The translations under genes and the position numbers were made by a program. Source: Neisseria gonorrhoeae (lineage in GTDB: Bacteria > Pseudomonadota > Gammaproteobacteria > Burkholderiales > Neisseriaceae). From it: a stretch of 40,107 nucleotides of DNA. Shown piece after piece: positions 25,923 through 34,629 of the stretch (positions are counted from its first letter, which is position 1; each line of letters begins with the position of its first letter). The DNA is taken from positions 1-40,107 of the forward strand of contig NZ_QNRU01000018.1 in assembly GCF_003315235.1 (NCBI RefSeq), written 5' to 3'. The notes under the pieces were generated by a model. The model was not told the origin of the DNA, ran no database searches, and was given only the letters and a program-made list of their open reading frames with translations.

Positions 25923-26052
25923 TCTGTCTGCAAGGGAGACAGCCGCTGTGATTTCCGTTCGGGCGGAAACCGATTCCATCGGATAAAAGGCATTTTGTCC
26001 GACTAAATCAGGGTTTTGCATCAACGGGATATGAAAACACAGCCTAAATAAA

Positions 26053-26085
26053 AATGCCGTCTGAATGCTTCAGACGGCATTGTTG
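26053..26085 (-). terminator. Terminator of the LysM-protein gene
   Basis: ATGCCGTCTGAA, loop TGC, TTCAGACGGCAT. Read on the minus strand it is followed by TTTTTATTT, right for the gene ending at 26094. Confidence 0.85.
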
Positions 26086-26093
26086 CCGAGGGG

Positions 26094-27317
26094 TTATTGG
26101 AAAGGGTCGGAATCGACGCGGGCGCGGCCCTGATCCGGCATATTGTCCAAATCCCGTCCCGGATTGGCGGCGGTGTCGCCTTCGGAAATATCGGAGATGT
26201 TTTCCAAAATAATGGCGTAAGCCAGTTTCGGCGCAGTGTGGTAAACCATTGCCAAGCCCACTTCTTCGGCAGGTGTCGAAATCAGCTCGACGGTATCCCT
26301 GCTTTTAGGTTCTTCGGTCAAATTGTTGGAGAGGTTGACCTGCATCGTTTTCTTGCGTTTGTAAAGGCTTAAAACTGCGCCTTTGTCCAAACCGTCGTCC
26401 CCGCCTTTGTCTATCGTAATGGTTTTGAACTGTCCGCCGACCCCCACGCCTTCAAACACGGAAACGATTTTTGCCTGAACCGGGCGGGACGGTTCGTGCG
26501 GCACCATATTGAAGCGGTCGGTGTCTTCCGGCATTTTCATCAGGTAGTCGCCCTGCTGTATTTCGGAAATGGCGGTTTCGACCACCAGCGGCTGTATCGA
26601 ACGGGTGCGCACCGGGGTAATCAAAGGATGGGTGCGGGTGTAGTATTCGTTGTCTTTCAGCCGTTCTTCAGCCTGTTTCGAGCGTTGTTCGAGGGCGGAG
26701 TCGGTATAGTCGAGGGAGCGCACGATGCCGCTGAATGCGACTTCTTGTCCGAGGAATTTACCCGTATCCGGATCGGTGATGTTTTTATTGATTCGGTAGG
26801 TCAGATAACGGCCCGGCTCTTTCAGGCCTTTGGTGTAAACCCTGGCGCCTTTGGTGTACAGCAGCCTGCCTTCCGGGCCCGAGAGCAGGCGCGGCGCGGC
26901 AGCGGTTTCTTTGCGGGAAACGATTTGCGGGTGCTGCATAAAGACGCGGTAGAAGTTGACATCGATGGCGGGAATACCGTATCCGGACACTTCCTTATCC
27001 GGACTGATTTTGACGACGGGGATGCCGTCTGTCTGTTCCAAATCAAGGCGCGGTTCGCCGCCAACGTAGCGCAACACCAATACCTGGCCCGGATAAATCA
27101 GGTCGGGATTGTGGATTTGATCCCGGTTCGCGCCCCACAGGCGGCACCATTGCCACGGGCTGTACAGGTATTTGCCCGAAATACCCCACAGGGTGTCGCC
27201 CTGTTTGACCGTGTAGCGTTGCGGCGCATCCGGGCGCACCTCCAGATTTGCCGCCAAAGTTTGTGTTGAGAATGCCATACCTGCCGCGCAGAGCAGGGTT
27301 ATAATACGACGTTGCAT
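26094..27317 (-). CDS. LysM-domain exported protein
   Basis: 407 residues. A cleavable signal peptide (MQRRIITLLCAAGMAFSTQTLAA) is followed by a LysM peptidoglycan-binding domain at about 33-85 (YTVKQGDTLWGISGKYL, NPDLIYPGQVLVL). The rest (about 90-407) is a beta-rich periplasmic region with repeated GD-type turns that I cannot assign. It is probably cell-wall associated. The frame continues upstream, but the ATG at 27317 with AGGGGAAC and the signal peptide fixes the start. The first 28 nt of the gene (27290-27317) lie inside the 228-bp tandem duplication, so a second copy of its start and promoter exists at 27518-27545, leading nowhere. Confidence 0.85.
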   Translation of the reverse strand: MQRRIITLLCAAGMAFSTQTLAANLEVRPDAPQRYTVKQGDTLWGISGKYLYSPWQWCRLWGANRDQIHNPDLIYPGQVLVLRYVGGEPRLDLEQTDGIPVVKISPDKEVSGYGIPAIDVNFYRVFMQHPQIVSRKETAAAPRLLSGPEGRLLYTKGARVYTKGLKEPGRYLTYRINKNITDPDTGKFLGQEVAFSGIVRSLDYTDSALEQRSKQAEERLKDNEYYTRTHPLITPVRTRSIQPLVVETAISEIQQGDYLMKMPEDTDRFNMVPHEPSRPVQAKIVSVFEGVGVGGQFKTITIDKGGDDGLDKGAVLSLYKRKKTMQVNLSNNLTEEPKSRDTVELISTPAEEVGLAMVYHTAPKLAYAIILENISDISEGDTAANPGRDLDNMPDQGRARVDSDPFQ

Positions 27318-27517
27318 AACCGTTCCCCTTATCTGATAAATTTCGGTTTGTCTTGCTTGATTGGGTTGGAAAAAGCGGCGGCAGCCCCTCGGGATGTGCC
27401 GCGTGATAACAAATGTTCCGCATTTTAACATCGAATTATCCGTACCATCACGGTAATTATGAAAAACAGGCGGCGTATCCGCCGAAGGAAAGAGAAAATT
27501 ATGGCTTTACTGAATAT
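27290..27517. repeat. 228-bp tandem duplication, copy 1
   Basis: Identical base for base to 27518-27745. The unit spans the first 28 nt of the LysM gene, the complete divergent promoter region and the first 17 nt of def (ATG GCT TTA CTG AAT AT). It shows a single direct duplication without visible microhomology at the joint. Confidence 0.97.
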
Positions 27518-27745
27518 AGAGCAGGGTTATAATACGACGTTGCATAACCGTTCCCCTTATCTGATAAATTTCGGTTTGTCTTGCTTGATTGGGTTGGAAA
27601 AAGCGGCGGCAGCCCCTCGGGATGTGCCGCGTGATAACAAATGTTCCGCATTTTAACATCGAATTATCCGTACCATCACGGTAATTATGAAAAACAGGCG
27701 GCGTATCCGCCGAAGGAAAGAGAAAATTATGGCTTTACTGAATAT
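27518..27745. repeat. 228-bp tandem duplication, copy 2
   Basis: Second copy of the unit described at 27290-27517. It supplies the promoter, Shine-Dalgarno and start of the functional def gene. The copy-1 def start (27501) runs into copy 2 and reads a 51-codon nonsense frame that stops at 27656. Confidence 0.97.
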
Positions 27746-28232
27746 CTTGCAATATCCCGACGAGCGTCTGCACACGGTGGCAAAGCCTGTCGAACAAGTT
27801 GACGAGCGCATCCGGAAGCTGGTTGCCGATATGTTTGAAACGATGTACGAATCGCGCGGCATCGGGCTGGCGGCGACGCAGGTCGATGTGCACGAACGCG
27901 TGGTCGTGATGGATTTGACCGAAGACCGCAGCGAACCGCGCGTGTTCATCAACCCCGTCATCGTTGAAAAAGACGGCGAAACCACTTACGAAGAGGGCTG
28001 CCTGTCCGTACCGGGCATTTACGACGCCGTTACCCGCGCCGAACGCGTCAAGGTCGAGGCTTTGAACGAAAAAGGCGAAAAATTCACGCTGGAGGCGGAC
28101 GGGCTGCTGGCGATTTGCGTGCAGCACGAGTTAGATCACTTGATGGGCATCGTGTTTGTCGAACGCCTTTCCCAACTCAAGCAGGGGCGGATTAAGACCA
28201 AACTGAAAAAACGTCAGAAACATACGATTTGA
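27729..28232 (+). CDS. def: Peptide deformylase
   Basis: 167-residue metalloenzyme removing the formyl group from nascent N-termini. All three motifs are present: GIGLAATQV (from residue 44), EGCLSVPG with the metal-binding Cys, and QHELDHLMG (HExxH-type, His133 onward). The ATG at 27729 has AAGGAAAGAG upstream; a longer in-frame start at 27687 lacks support. First gene of a probable def-fmt-rsmB-ntrYX transcription unit. Transcription comes from the duplicated divergent region. Confidence 0.97.
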   Translation: MALLNILQYPDERLHTVAKPVEQVDERIRKLVADMFETMYESRGIGLAATQVDVHERVVVMDLTEDRSEPRVFINPVIVEKDGETTYEEGCLSVPGIYDAVTRAERVKVEALNEKGEKFTLEADGLLAICVQHELDHLMGIVFVERLSQLKQGRIKTKLKKRQKHTI

Positions 28233-28245
28233 TTCGCTTCGTCAT

Positions 28246-28277
28246 GCCGTCTGAACGCTGCAAGGCTTTCAGACGGC
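28246..28277. other. Uptake-sequence hairpin between def and fmt
   Basis: GCCGTCTGAA and its inverse are 12 bp apart in the 87-bp def-fmt gap. There is no T-run, so it is more likely a pause or processing site than a full terminator. Confidence 0.6.
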
Positions 28278-28319
28278 ACAGCCTTGTCCGACAACTTTAC
28301 GCACACGCAGGAACACGCT

Positions 28320-29246
28320 ATGAAAGTCATCTTTGCCGGCACGCCCGATTTTGCCGCCGCCGCCTTAAAAGCCGTTGCCGCCGCCGGTTTTGAAATCCCG
28401 CTGGTGCTGACCCAGCCCGACCGTCCGAAAGGGCGCGGTATGCAACTGACCGCCCCGCCTGTCAAACAAGCCGCGCTGGAACTCGGTTTGCGCGTGGCAC
28501 AACCCGAAAAACTGCGCAACAACGCCGAAGCCCTGCAAATGCTCAAAGAGGTCGAGGCGGACGTAATGGTGGTTGCCGCGTACGGCTTGATTCTGCCGCA
28601 GGACGTGTTGGATACGCCGAAACACGGCTGCCTCAATATCCATGCTTCGCTGCTGCCCCGTTGGCGCGGCGCGGCGCCGATTCAGCGCGCGATTGAGGCC
28701 GGCGATGCCGAAACCGGCGTGTGCATTATGCAGATGGACATCGGTTTGGACACCGGCGATGTGGTCAGCGAACACCGCTACGCCATCCAACCTACCGATA
28801 CCGCCAACGAAGTCCACGACGCGCTGATGGAAATCGGTGCGGCGGCGGTTGTTGCCGATTTGCAACAGCTTCAAAGCAAAGGCCGTCTGAACGCGGTCAA
28901 ACAGCCCGAAGAAGGCGTAACTTACGCCCAAAAACTAAGCAAAGAAGAAGCGCGTATCGATTGGAGCGAAAGCGCGGACATTATCGAACGCAAAATCCGC
29001 GCCTTCAACCCCGTGCCTGCCGCGTGGGTCGAATATCAGGGCAAGCCGATGAAAATCCGGCGTGCCGAAGTGGTGGCGCAACAAGGTACGGCAGGCGAAG
29101 TGTTGTCCTGTTCGGCGGACGGTTTGGTCGTTGCCTGCGGCGAAAGCGCGCTGAAGATTACCGAATTGCAGCCTGCCGGCGGCAGGCGTATGAATATTGC
29201 GGCGTTTGCGGCGGGACGGTCTATTGAAGCAGGGGCGAAGCTGTAA
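28320..29246 (+). CDS. fmt: Methionyl-tRNA formyltransferase
   Basis: 308-residue cytoplasmic enzyme that formylates initiator Met-tRNA with 10-formyl-THF, the partner of Def. Seen: MKVIFAGTPDFAAAAL at the N-terminus, VVAAYGLILPQDVL, the catalytic NIHASLLPRWRGAAPIQRA (Asn-His ... ) and MDIGLDTGDVV. The C-terminal OB-like domain starts around residue 205. An earlier ATG at 28284 is in frame, but the family N-terminus begins at 28320. Confidence 0.97.
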   Translation: MKVIFAGTPDFAAAALKAVAAAGFEIPLVLTQPDRPKGRGMQLTAPPVKQAALELGLRVAQPEKLRNNAEALQMLKEVEADVMVVAAYGLILPQDVLDTPKHGCLNIHASLLPRWRGAAPIQRAIEAGDAETGVCIMQMDIGLDTGDVVSEHRYAIQPTDTANEVHDALMEIGAAAVVADLQQLQSKGRLNAVKQPEEGVTYAQKLSKEEARIDWSESADIIERKIRAFNPVPAAWVEYQGKPMKIRRAEVVAQQGTAGEVLSCSADGLVVACGESALKITELQPAGGRRMNIAAFAAGRSIEAGAKL

Positions 29247-29252
29247 ATCCCT

Positions 29253-29294
29253 TCAGACGGCATTCCGATCCGCAAACGGGAATGCCGTCTGAAA
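29253..29294. other. Uptake-sequence hairpin between fmt and rsmB
   Basis: TTCAGACGGCATTCC and GGAATGCCGTCTGAA are perfect inverses around a 12-bp loop, 7 bp after the fmt stop. There is no T-run. Confidence 0.65.
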
Positions 29295-29324
29295 CCATCA
29301 GTTGAAGAAAGCGAATCACATAAT

Positions 29325-30584
29325 ATGAGTATGGCACTTGCCCAAAAACTTGCCGCCGACAGCATTGCGGCGGTTGCCGAAGGGCGCAACCTTCAGGACG
29401 TGTTGGCGCACATCCGCGCGGCGCATCCGCAGCTGACGGCGCAGGAAAACGGCGCGTTGCAGGATATCGCCTACGGCTGCCAGCGTTATTTGGGCAGTTT
29501 GAAACATATGCTCGCGCAGATGCTGAAAAAGCCCATCGACAATCCGCAGCTCGAAAGCCTGCTTTTGGCGGCGTTGTACCAACTGCATTACACGCGCAAC
29601 GCGCCCCACGCCGTGGTCAACGAAGCTGTTGAAAGCATAGCCAAAATCGGGCGCGGGCAGTACCGTTCGTTTGCCAACGCGGTTTTGCGCCGCTTTTTGC
29701 GCGAACGTGAAAAATTGGCGGCTTCCTGCAAAAAAGACGATGTGGCGAAACACAACCTGCCGCTGTGGTGGGTGGCTTACTTGAAAAACCATTATCCGAA
29801 ACACTGGCACAACATCGCCGCCGCGCTGCAATCCCATCCGCCGATGACGTTGCGCGTCAACCGCCGGCACGGCAATGCCGAAAGCTATTTGGAAAAACTG
29901 GTGGCGGAAGGTATCGCGGCTAAGGCGTTGGACGAATATGCGGTTACGTTGGAAGAAGCCGTGCCGGTAAACCGTCTGCCCGGTTTTGCCGAAGGACTGG
30001 TGTCGGTACAGGACTTCGGCGCGCAGCAGGCGGCGTATCTCCTTAACCCGAAAGACGGCGAACGGATTTTGGACGCGTGCGCCGCGCCGGGCGGCAAGAC
30101 GGGGCATATTTTGGAACTGGCGGACTGCCGCGTTACCGCCTTGGACATCGATGCAGGCCGTCTGAAGCGTGTGGAGGACAATATCGCCCGTTTGGGCTTT
30201 CAGACGGCATCGGCGGCGTGTGCCGATGCGCGGGATTTGGCGGCGTGGTATGATGGAAAGCCTTTCGACGCAATCCTTGCCGACGTGCCGTGCACCGCTT
30301 CCGGCGTGGCGCGGCGCAATCCCGACGTGAAATGGCTGCGCCGACCGACCGACGCGCTCAAAACCGCCCGCCGGCAGGAAGCCCTGCTGGACGCACTTTG
30401 GCAGGCGTTGAAACAGGGCGGCAGAATGCTGCTTGCCACCTGTTCCGTGTTCGTCGAAGAAAACGACGGGCAACTGCAAAAATTCCTCAACCGCCATGCC
30501 GATGCCGAACCGATCGAATCGCGGGTGCTTTTACCGAACAAACACCAAGATGGCTTTTATTACGCGCTTATTCAAAAGCATTAA
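29325..30584 (+). CDS. rsmB: 16S rRNA (cytosine-967 C5)-methyltransferase
   Basis: 419 residues. The N-terminal NusB-like helical domain (1-135: DIAYGCQRYLGSLKHML, ALYQLHYTRNAPHAVVNEAV) is followed by a Rossmann methyltransferase: VQDFGAQQAAYLL, DACAAPGGKTGHILEL (SAM binding), and the two RsmB cysteines in DVPCTASGV (Cys323) and LATCSVFVEEN (Cys373, catalytic). Acts on 16S rRNA during ribosome assembly. The end overlaps the next gene by 35 nt. Start codon ATG 29325; a second ATG at 29331 is possible. Confidence 0.96.
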   Translation: MSMALAQKLAADSIAAVAEGRNLQDVLAHIRAAHPQLTAQENGALQDIAYGCQRYLGSLKHMLAQMLKKPIDNPQLESLLLAALYQLHYTRNAPHAVVNEAVESIAKIGRGQYRSFANAVLRRFLREREKLAASCKKDDVAKHNLPLWWVAYLKNHYPKHWHNIAAALQSHPPMTLRVNRRHGNAESYLEKLVAEGIAAKALDEYAVTLEEAVPVNRLPGFAEGLVSVQDFGAQQAAYLLNPKDGERILDACAAPGGKTGHILELADCRVTALDIDAGRLKRVEDNIARLGFQTASAACADARDLAAWYDGKPFDAILADVPCTASGVARRNPDVKWLRRPTDALKTARRQEALLDALWQALKQGGRMLLATCSVFVEENDGQLQKFLNRHADAEPIESRVLLPNKHQDGFYYALIQKH

Positions 30585-31149
30585 ACAATGGCTTGTGCTG
30601 CTGCCGATACTCTCCGTTTTGCCGGACGCGGCGGCGGAGGGCATTGCCGCGACCCGCGCCGAAGCGAGGATAACCGACGGCGGGCGGCTTTCCATCAGCA
30701 GCCGCTTCCAAACCGAGCTGCCCGACCAGCTCCAACAGGCGTTGCGCCGGGGCGTACCGCTCAACTTTACCTTAAGCTGGCAGCTTTCCGCCCCGACAAT
30801 CGCTTCTTATCGGTTTAAATTGGGGCAACTGATTGGCGATGACGACAATATTGACTACAAACTGAGTTTCCATCCGCTGACCAACCGCTACCGCGTTACC
30901 GTCGGCGCATTTTCCACCGATTACGACACTTTGGATGCGGCATTGCGCGCGACCGGCGCGGTTGCCAACTGGAAAGTCCTGAACAAAGGCGCGTTGTCCG
31001 GTGCGGAAGCAGGGGAAACCAAGGCGGAAATCCGCCTGACGCTGTCCACTTCAAAACTGCCCAAGCCTTTCCAAATCAACGCATTGACTTCTCAAAACTG
31101 GCATTTGGATTCGGGTTGGAAACCTCTAAACATCATCGGGAACAAATAA
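30550..31149 (+). CDS. DUF4390 exported protein, partner gene of ntrYX
   Basis: 199 residues. The N-terminus MAFITRLFKSIKQWLVLL carries basic residues and a hydrophobic core, then LPDAAAEG, consistent with a signal peptide or anchor. The remaining part is beta-rich with GRLSISSRFQTELP and VGAFSTDYDTLDAAL. It matches the DUF4390 family, which commonly sits between rsmB and ntrY in beta-proteobacteria; function unknown. It overlaps rsmB by 35 nt and shares TAATG with ntrY, so the three are translationally linked. Confidence 0.8.
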   Translation: MAFITRLFKSIKQWLVLLPILSVLPDAAAEGIAATRAEARITDGGRLSISSRFQTELPDQLQQALRRGVPLNFTLSWQLSAPTIASYRFKLGQLIGDDDNIDYKLSFHPLTNRYRVTVGAFSTDYDTLDAALRATGAVANWKVLNKGALSGAEAGETKAEIRLTLSTSKLPKPFQINALTSQNWHLDSGWKPLNIIGNK

Positions 31150-33269
31150 TGCGCCGCTTCCTACCGATCGCAGCCATATGCGCCGTCGTCCTGCTGTACG
31201 GATTGACGGCGGCGACCGGCAGCACCAGTTCGCTGGCGGATTATTTCTGGTGGATAGTCTCGTTCAGCGCAATGCTGCTGCTGGTGTTGTCCGCCGTTTT
31301 GGCATGTTATGTCATATTGCTGTTGAAAGACAGGCGCAACGGCGTGTTCGGTTCGCAGATTGCCAAACGCCTTTCCGGGATGTTCACGCTGGTCGCCGTA
31401 CTGCCCGGCTTGTTCCTGTTCGGCATTTCCGCGCAGTTTATCAACGGTACGATTAATTCGTGGTTCGGCAACGACACCCACGAAGCCCTCGAACGCAGCC
31501 TTAATTTGAGCAAGTCCGCACTGGATTTGGCGGCAGACAATGCCGTCAGCAACGCCGTTCCCGTACAGATAGACCTCATCGGCACCGCCTCCCTGTCGGG
31601 CAATATGGGCAGTGTGCTGGAACACTACGCCGGCAGCGGTTTTGCCCAGCTTGCCCTGTACAATGCCGCAAGCGGGAAAATCGAAAAAAGCATCAATCCG
31701 CACCAATTCGACCAGCCGCTTCCCGACAAAGAACATTGGGAACAGATTCAGCAGACCGGTTCGGTTCGGAGTTTGGAAAGCATAGGCGGCGTATTGTACG
31801 CGCAGGGATGGTTGTCGGCAGGTACGCACAACGGGCGCGATTACGCGCTGTTCTTCCGCCAGCCGATTCCCGAAAATGTGGCACAGGATGCCGTTCTGAT
31901 TGAAAAGGCGCGGGCGAAATATGCCGAATTGAGTTACAGCAAAAAAGGTTTGCAGACCTTTTTTCTGGTAACCCTGCTGATTGCCTCGCTGCTGTCGATT
32001 TTTCTTGCGCTGGTAATGGCACTGTATTTTGCCCGCCGTTTCGTCGAACCCATTCTGTCGCTTGCCGAGGGCGCAAAGGCGGTGGCGCAGGGTGATTTCA
32101 GCCAGACGCGCCCCGTATTGCGCAACGACGAGTTCGGACGTTTGACCAAGCTGTTCAACCATATGACCGAGCAGCTTTCCATCGCCAAAGAAGCAGACGA
32201 ATGCAACCGCCGGCGCGAGGAAGCCGCCCGCCACTACCTCGAGTGCGTGTTGGATGGGTTGACTACCGGTGTGGTGGTGTTTGACGAAAAAGGCCGTTTG
32301 AAAACCTTCAACAAGGCGGCGGAACAGATTTTGGGGATGCCGTTCGCCCCCCTGTGGGGCAGCAGCCGGCACGGTTGGCACGGCGTTTCGGCACAGCAGT
32401 CCCTGCTTGCCGAAGTGTTTGCCGCCATCGGTGCGGCGGCAGGTACGGACAAACCGGTCCAGGTGGAATATGCCGCGCCGGACGATGCCAAAATCCTGCT
32501 GGGCAAGGCGACGGTATTGCCCGAAGACAACGGCAACGGCGTGGTGATGGTGATTGACGACATCACCGTGCTGATACGCGCGCAAAAAGAAGCCGCGTGG
32601 GGTGAAGTGGCGAAGCGGCTGGCACACGAAATCCGCAATCCGCTCACGCCCATCCAGCTTTCCGCCGAACGGCTGGCGTGGAAATTGGGCGGGAAGCTGG
32701 GCGATCAGGACGCGCAAATCCTGACGCGTTCGACCGACACCATCATCAAACAGGTGGCGGCGTTAAAAGAAATGGTCGAGGCATTCCGCAATTACGCGCG
32801 CGCCCCTTCGCTCAAACTGGAAAATCAGGATTTGAACGCCTTAATCGGCGATGTTTTGGCCCTGTACGAAGCCGGCCCGTGCCGGTTTGAGGCGGAACTT
32901 GCCGGCGAACCGCTGATGATGGCGGCGGATACGACCGCCATGCGGCAGGTGCTGCACAATATTTTCAAAAATGCCGCCGAAGCGGCGGAAGAAGCCGATA
33001 TGCCCGAAGTCAGGGTAAAATCGGAAACGGGGCAGGACGGACGGATTGTCCTGACGGTTTGCGACAACGGCAAGGGATTCGGCAAGGAAATGCTGCACAA
33101 TGCTTTCGAGCCGTATGTGACGGATAAGCCGGCGGGAACGGGACTGGGTCTGCCTGTAGTGAAAAAAATCATTGGAGAACACGGCGGCCGCATCAGCCTG
33201 AGCAATCAGGATGCGGGTGGGGCGTGTGTCAGAATCATCTTGCCAAAAACGGTAGAAACTTATGCGTAG
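31149..33269 (+). CDS. ntrY: Sensor histidine kinase NtrY
   Basis: 706-residue membrane sensor kinase. Transmembrane segments: about 5-22, 32-58, 76-96 and, after a periplasmic domain (97-275), about 280-305. HAMP (305-360), PAS-like domain (about 370-475), HisKA with the phosphorylatable His493 in RLAHEIRNPLTP, HATPase with NIFKNAAEAAEEA (N box), CDNGKGFG (G1) and GTGLGLPVVKK (G2). All kinase residues are present. TAATG overlap with the DUF4390 gene and an 8-nt overlap with ntrX. NtrY homologues respond to redox or nitrogen state; the signal here is not known from sequence. Confidence 0.95.
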   Translation: MRRFLPIAAICAVVLLYGLTAATGSTSSLADYFWWIVSFSAMLLLVLSAVLACYVILLLKDRRNGVFGSQIAKRLSGMFTLVAVLPGLFLFGISAQFINGTINSWFGNDTHEALERSLNLSKSALDLAADNAVSNAVPVQIDLIGTASLSGNMGSVLEHYAGSGFAQLALYNAASGKIEKSINPHQFDQPLPDKEHWEQIQQTGSVRSLESIGGVLYAQGWLSAGTHNGRDYALFFRQPIPENVAQDAVLIEKARAKYAELSYSKKGLQTFFLVTLLIASLLSIFLALVMALYFARRFVEPILSLAEGAKAVAQGDFSQTRPVLRNDEFGRLTKLFNHMTEQLSIAKEADECNRRREEAARHYLECVLDGLTTGVVVFDEKGRLKTFNKAAEQILGMPFAPLWGSSRHGWHGVSAQQSLLAEVFAAIGAAAGTDKPVQVEYAAPDDAKILLGKATVLPEDNGNGVVMVIDDITVLIRAQKEAAWGEVAKRLAHEIRNPLTPIQLSAERLAWKLGGKLGDQDAQILTRSTDTIIKQVAALKEMVEAFRNYARAPSLKLENQDLNALIGDVLALYEAGPCRFEAELAGEPLMMAADTTAMRQVLHNIFKNAAEAAEEADMPEVRVKSETGQDGRIVLTVCDNGKGFGKEMLHNAFEPYVTDKPAGTGLGLPVVKKIIGEHGGRISLSNQDAGGACVRIILPKTVETYA

Positions 33270-34539
33270 CAGCGATATTTTAATTGTAGACGACGAAGTC
33301 GGCATCCGCGACCTGCTGTCGGAAATCCTGCAGGACGAAGGCTATTCGGTCGCGTTGGCGGAAAATGCCGAAGAGGCGCGCAAGCTGCGCCATCAGGCGC
33401 GCCCGGCAATGGTGCTGCTGGATATTTGGATGCCCGATTGCGACGGTATCACCCTTTTGAAGGAGTGGGCGAAAAACGGGCAGCTCAATATGCCGGTGGT
33501 GGTGATGAGCGGGCATGCCAGCATCGATACCGCCGTAGAAGCGACCAAAATCGGCGCGATCGATTTTTTGGAAAAACCGATTTCCCTGCAAAAGCTGCTG
33601 TCTGCGGTCGAAAACGCGTTGAAACACGGTGCGGCGCAAATCGAAACGGGACCGGTGTTCGACAAACTGGGCAACAGTGCCGCGATTCAAGAGATGAACC
33701 GCGAAGTCGAAGCGGCGGCAAAGCGCACGTCCCCTGTATTTTTGACGGGCGAGGCGGGTTCGCCGTTTGAAACCGTGGCGCGCTATTTCCATAAAAACGG
33801 TACGCCGTGGGTCAGTCCGGCAAGGGTCGAATATCTGATCGATATGCCGATGGAACTGTTGCAGAAGGCGGAGGGCGGCGTTTTGTATGTCGGCGACATC
33901 GCCCAATACAGCCGCAATATCCAAACCGGCATTACCTTTATCATCGGCAAGGCAGAACGCTGCCGTGTCAGGGTGATTGCTTCGTGCAGCTACGCGGCAG
34001 GTTCAGACGGCATTTCATGTGAAGAAAAATTGGCCGGGCTTTTTTCGGAATCGGTCGTCCGTATTCCGCCCCTGAGTATGCAGCATGAAGACATTCCCTT
34101 CCTGATACAGGGGATTGCCTGCAATGTGGCGGAAAGCCAAAAAATCACGCCTACCGCATTCAGTGACGATGCGCTTGCCGTATTGTCCCGTTACGACTGG
34201 CCGGGGAATTTCGAGCAGTTGCAAAACGTCGTGACAACGCTGCTGCTGGAGGCGGACGGGCAGGAAATCGGTATCGGCGCGGCTTCTTCGGCACTGGGGC
34301 GCGGCGTGCCTGTCGACGGAACGGGGCATATGGCGTGCGGGTTCGACTTTAACCTGCCGCTGCGCGAATTAAGGGAGGAGGTGGAGCGGCGTTATTTCGA
34401 GTACCACATCGCCCAAGAAGGTCAGAATATGAGCAAAGTGGCGCAGAAGGTCGGTTTGGAACGCACGCACCTTTACCGCAAACTCAAACAGCTCGGCATC
34501 GGCGTTTCGCGCCGGGCGGGGGAAAAAACCGAAGAATAG
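33262..34539 (+). CDS. ntrX: Response regulator NtrX with degenerate AAA+ domain
   Basis: 425 residues. The receiver domain is complete (ILIVDDEVG, phosphoacceptor Asp54 in LLDIWMPD, Lys105 in LEKP). The central sigma-54-activator-type AAA+ domain is decayed. The Walker A position reads FLTGEAGSPFET (no GK), and the segment that should hold ELFGHEKGAFTGA is missing between TPWVSPARVEYLID and AEGGVLYVGDI; Walker B GGVLYVGDI lacks the DE pair. The Fis-type helix-turn-helix is intact at the C-terminus (MSKVAQKVGLERTHLYRKLKQLG). It should bind DNA but not activate sigma-54 polymerase, in line with the loss of functional rpoN in Neisseria. Confidence 0.94.
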   Translation: MRSSDILIVDDEVGIRDLLSEILQDEGYSVALAENAEEARKLRHQARPAMVLLDIWMPDCDGITLLKEWAKNGQLNMPVVVMSGHASIDTAVEATKIGAIDFLEKPISLQKLLSAVENALKHGAAQIETGPVFDKLGNSAAIQEMNREVEAAAKRTSPVFLTGEAGSPFETVARYFHKNGTPWVSPARVEYLIDMPMELLQKAEGGVLYVGDIAQYSRNIQTGITFIIGKAERCRVRVIASCSYAAGSDGISCEEKLAGLFSESVVRIPPLSMQHEDIPFLIQGIACNVAESQKITPTAFSDDALAVLSRYDWPGNFEQLQNVVTTLLLEADGQEIGIGAASSALGRGVPVDGTGHMACGFDFNLPLRELREEVERRYFEYHIAQEGQNMSKVAQKVGLERTHLYRKLKQLGIGVSRRAGEKTEE

Positions 34540-34576
34540 GCCCGGACGGCCGGTTTCCCGGCTGCGGGCTTTTGTT

Positions 34577-34609
34577 TTCAGACGGCATTTGGAGAAAATG
34601 CCGTCTGAA
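34577..34609. terminator. Uptake-sequence terminator after ntrX
   Basis: TTCAGACGGCATTT and AAATGCCGTCTGAA form a perfect inverse pair with loop GGAGA, between ntrX and dprA. Confidence 0.75.
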
Positions 34610-34629
34610 ATCGTAAGGGGATGGATTTT

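Noticed and set aside
27459-27656. 65-codon frame containing MALLNIEQGYN
   Set aside because: By-product of the 228-bp duplication: def copy-1 start reading into copy 2. Not a gene.
29316-30497. 393-codon minus-strand frame
   Set aside because: Shadow of rsmB on the opposite strand.
31161-32717. 518-codon minus-strand frame
   Set aside because: Antisense to ntrY, which has all kinase motifs; no Shine-Dalgarno and no recognisable domains.
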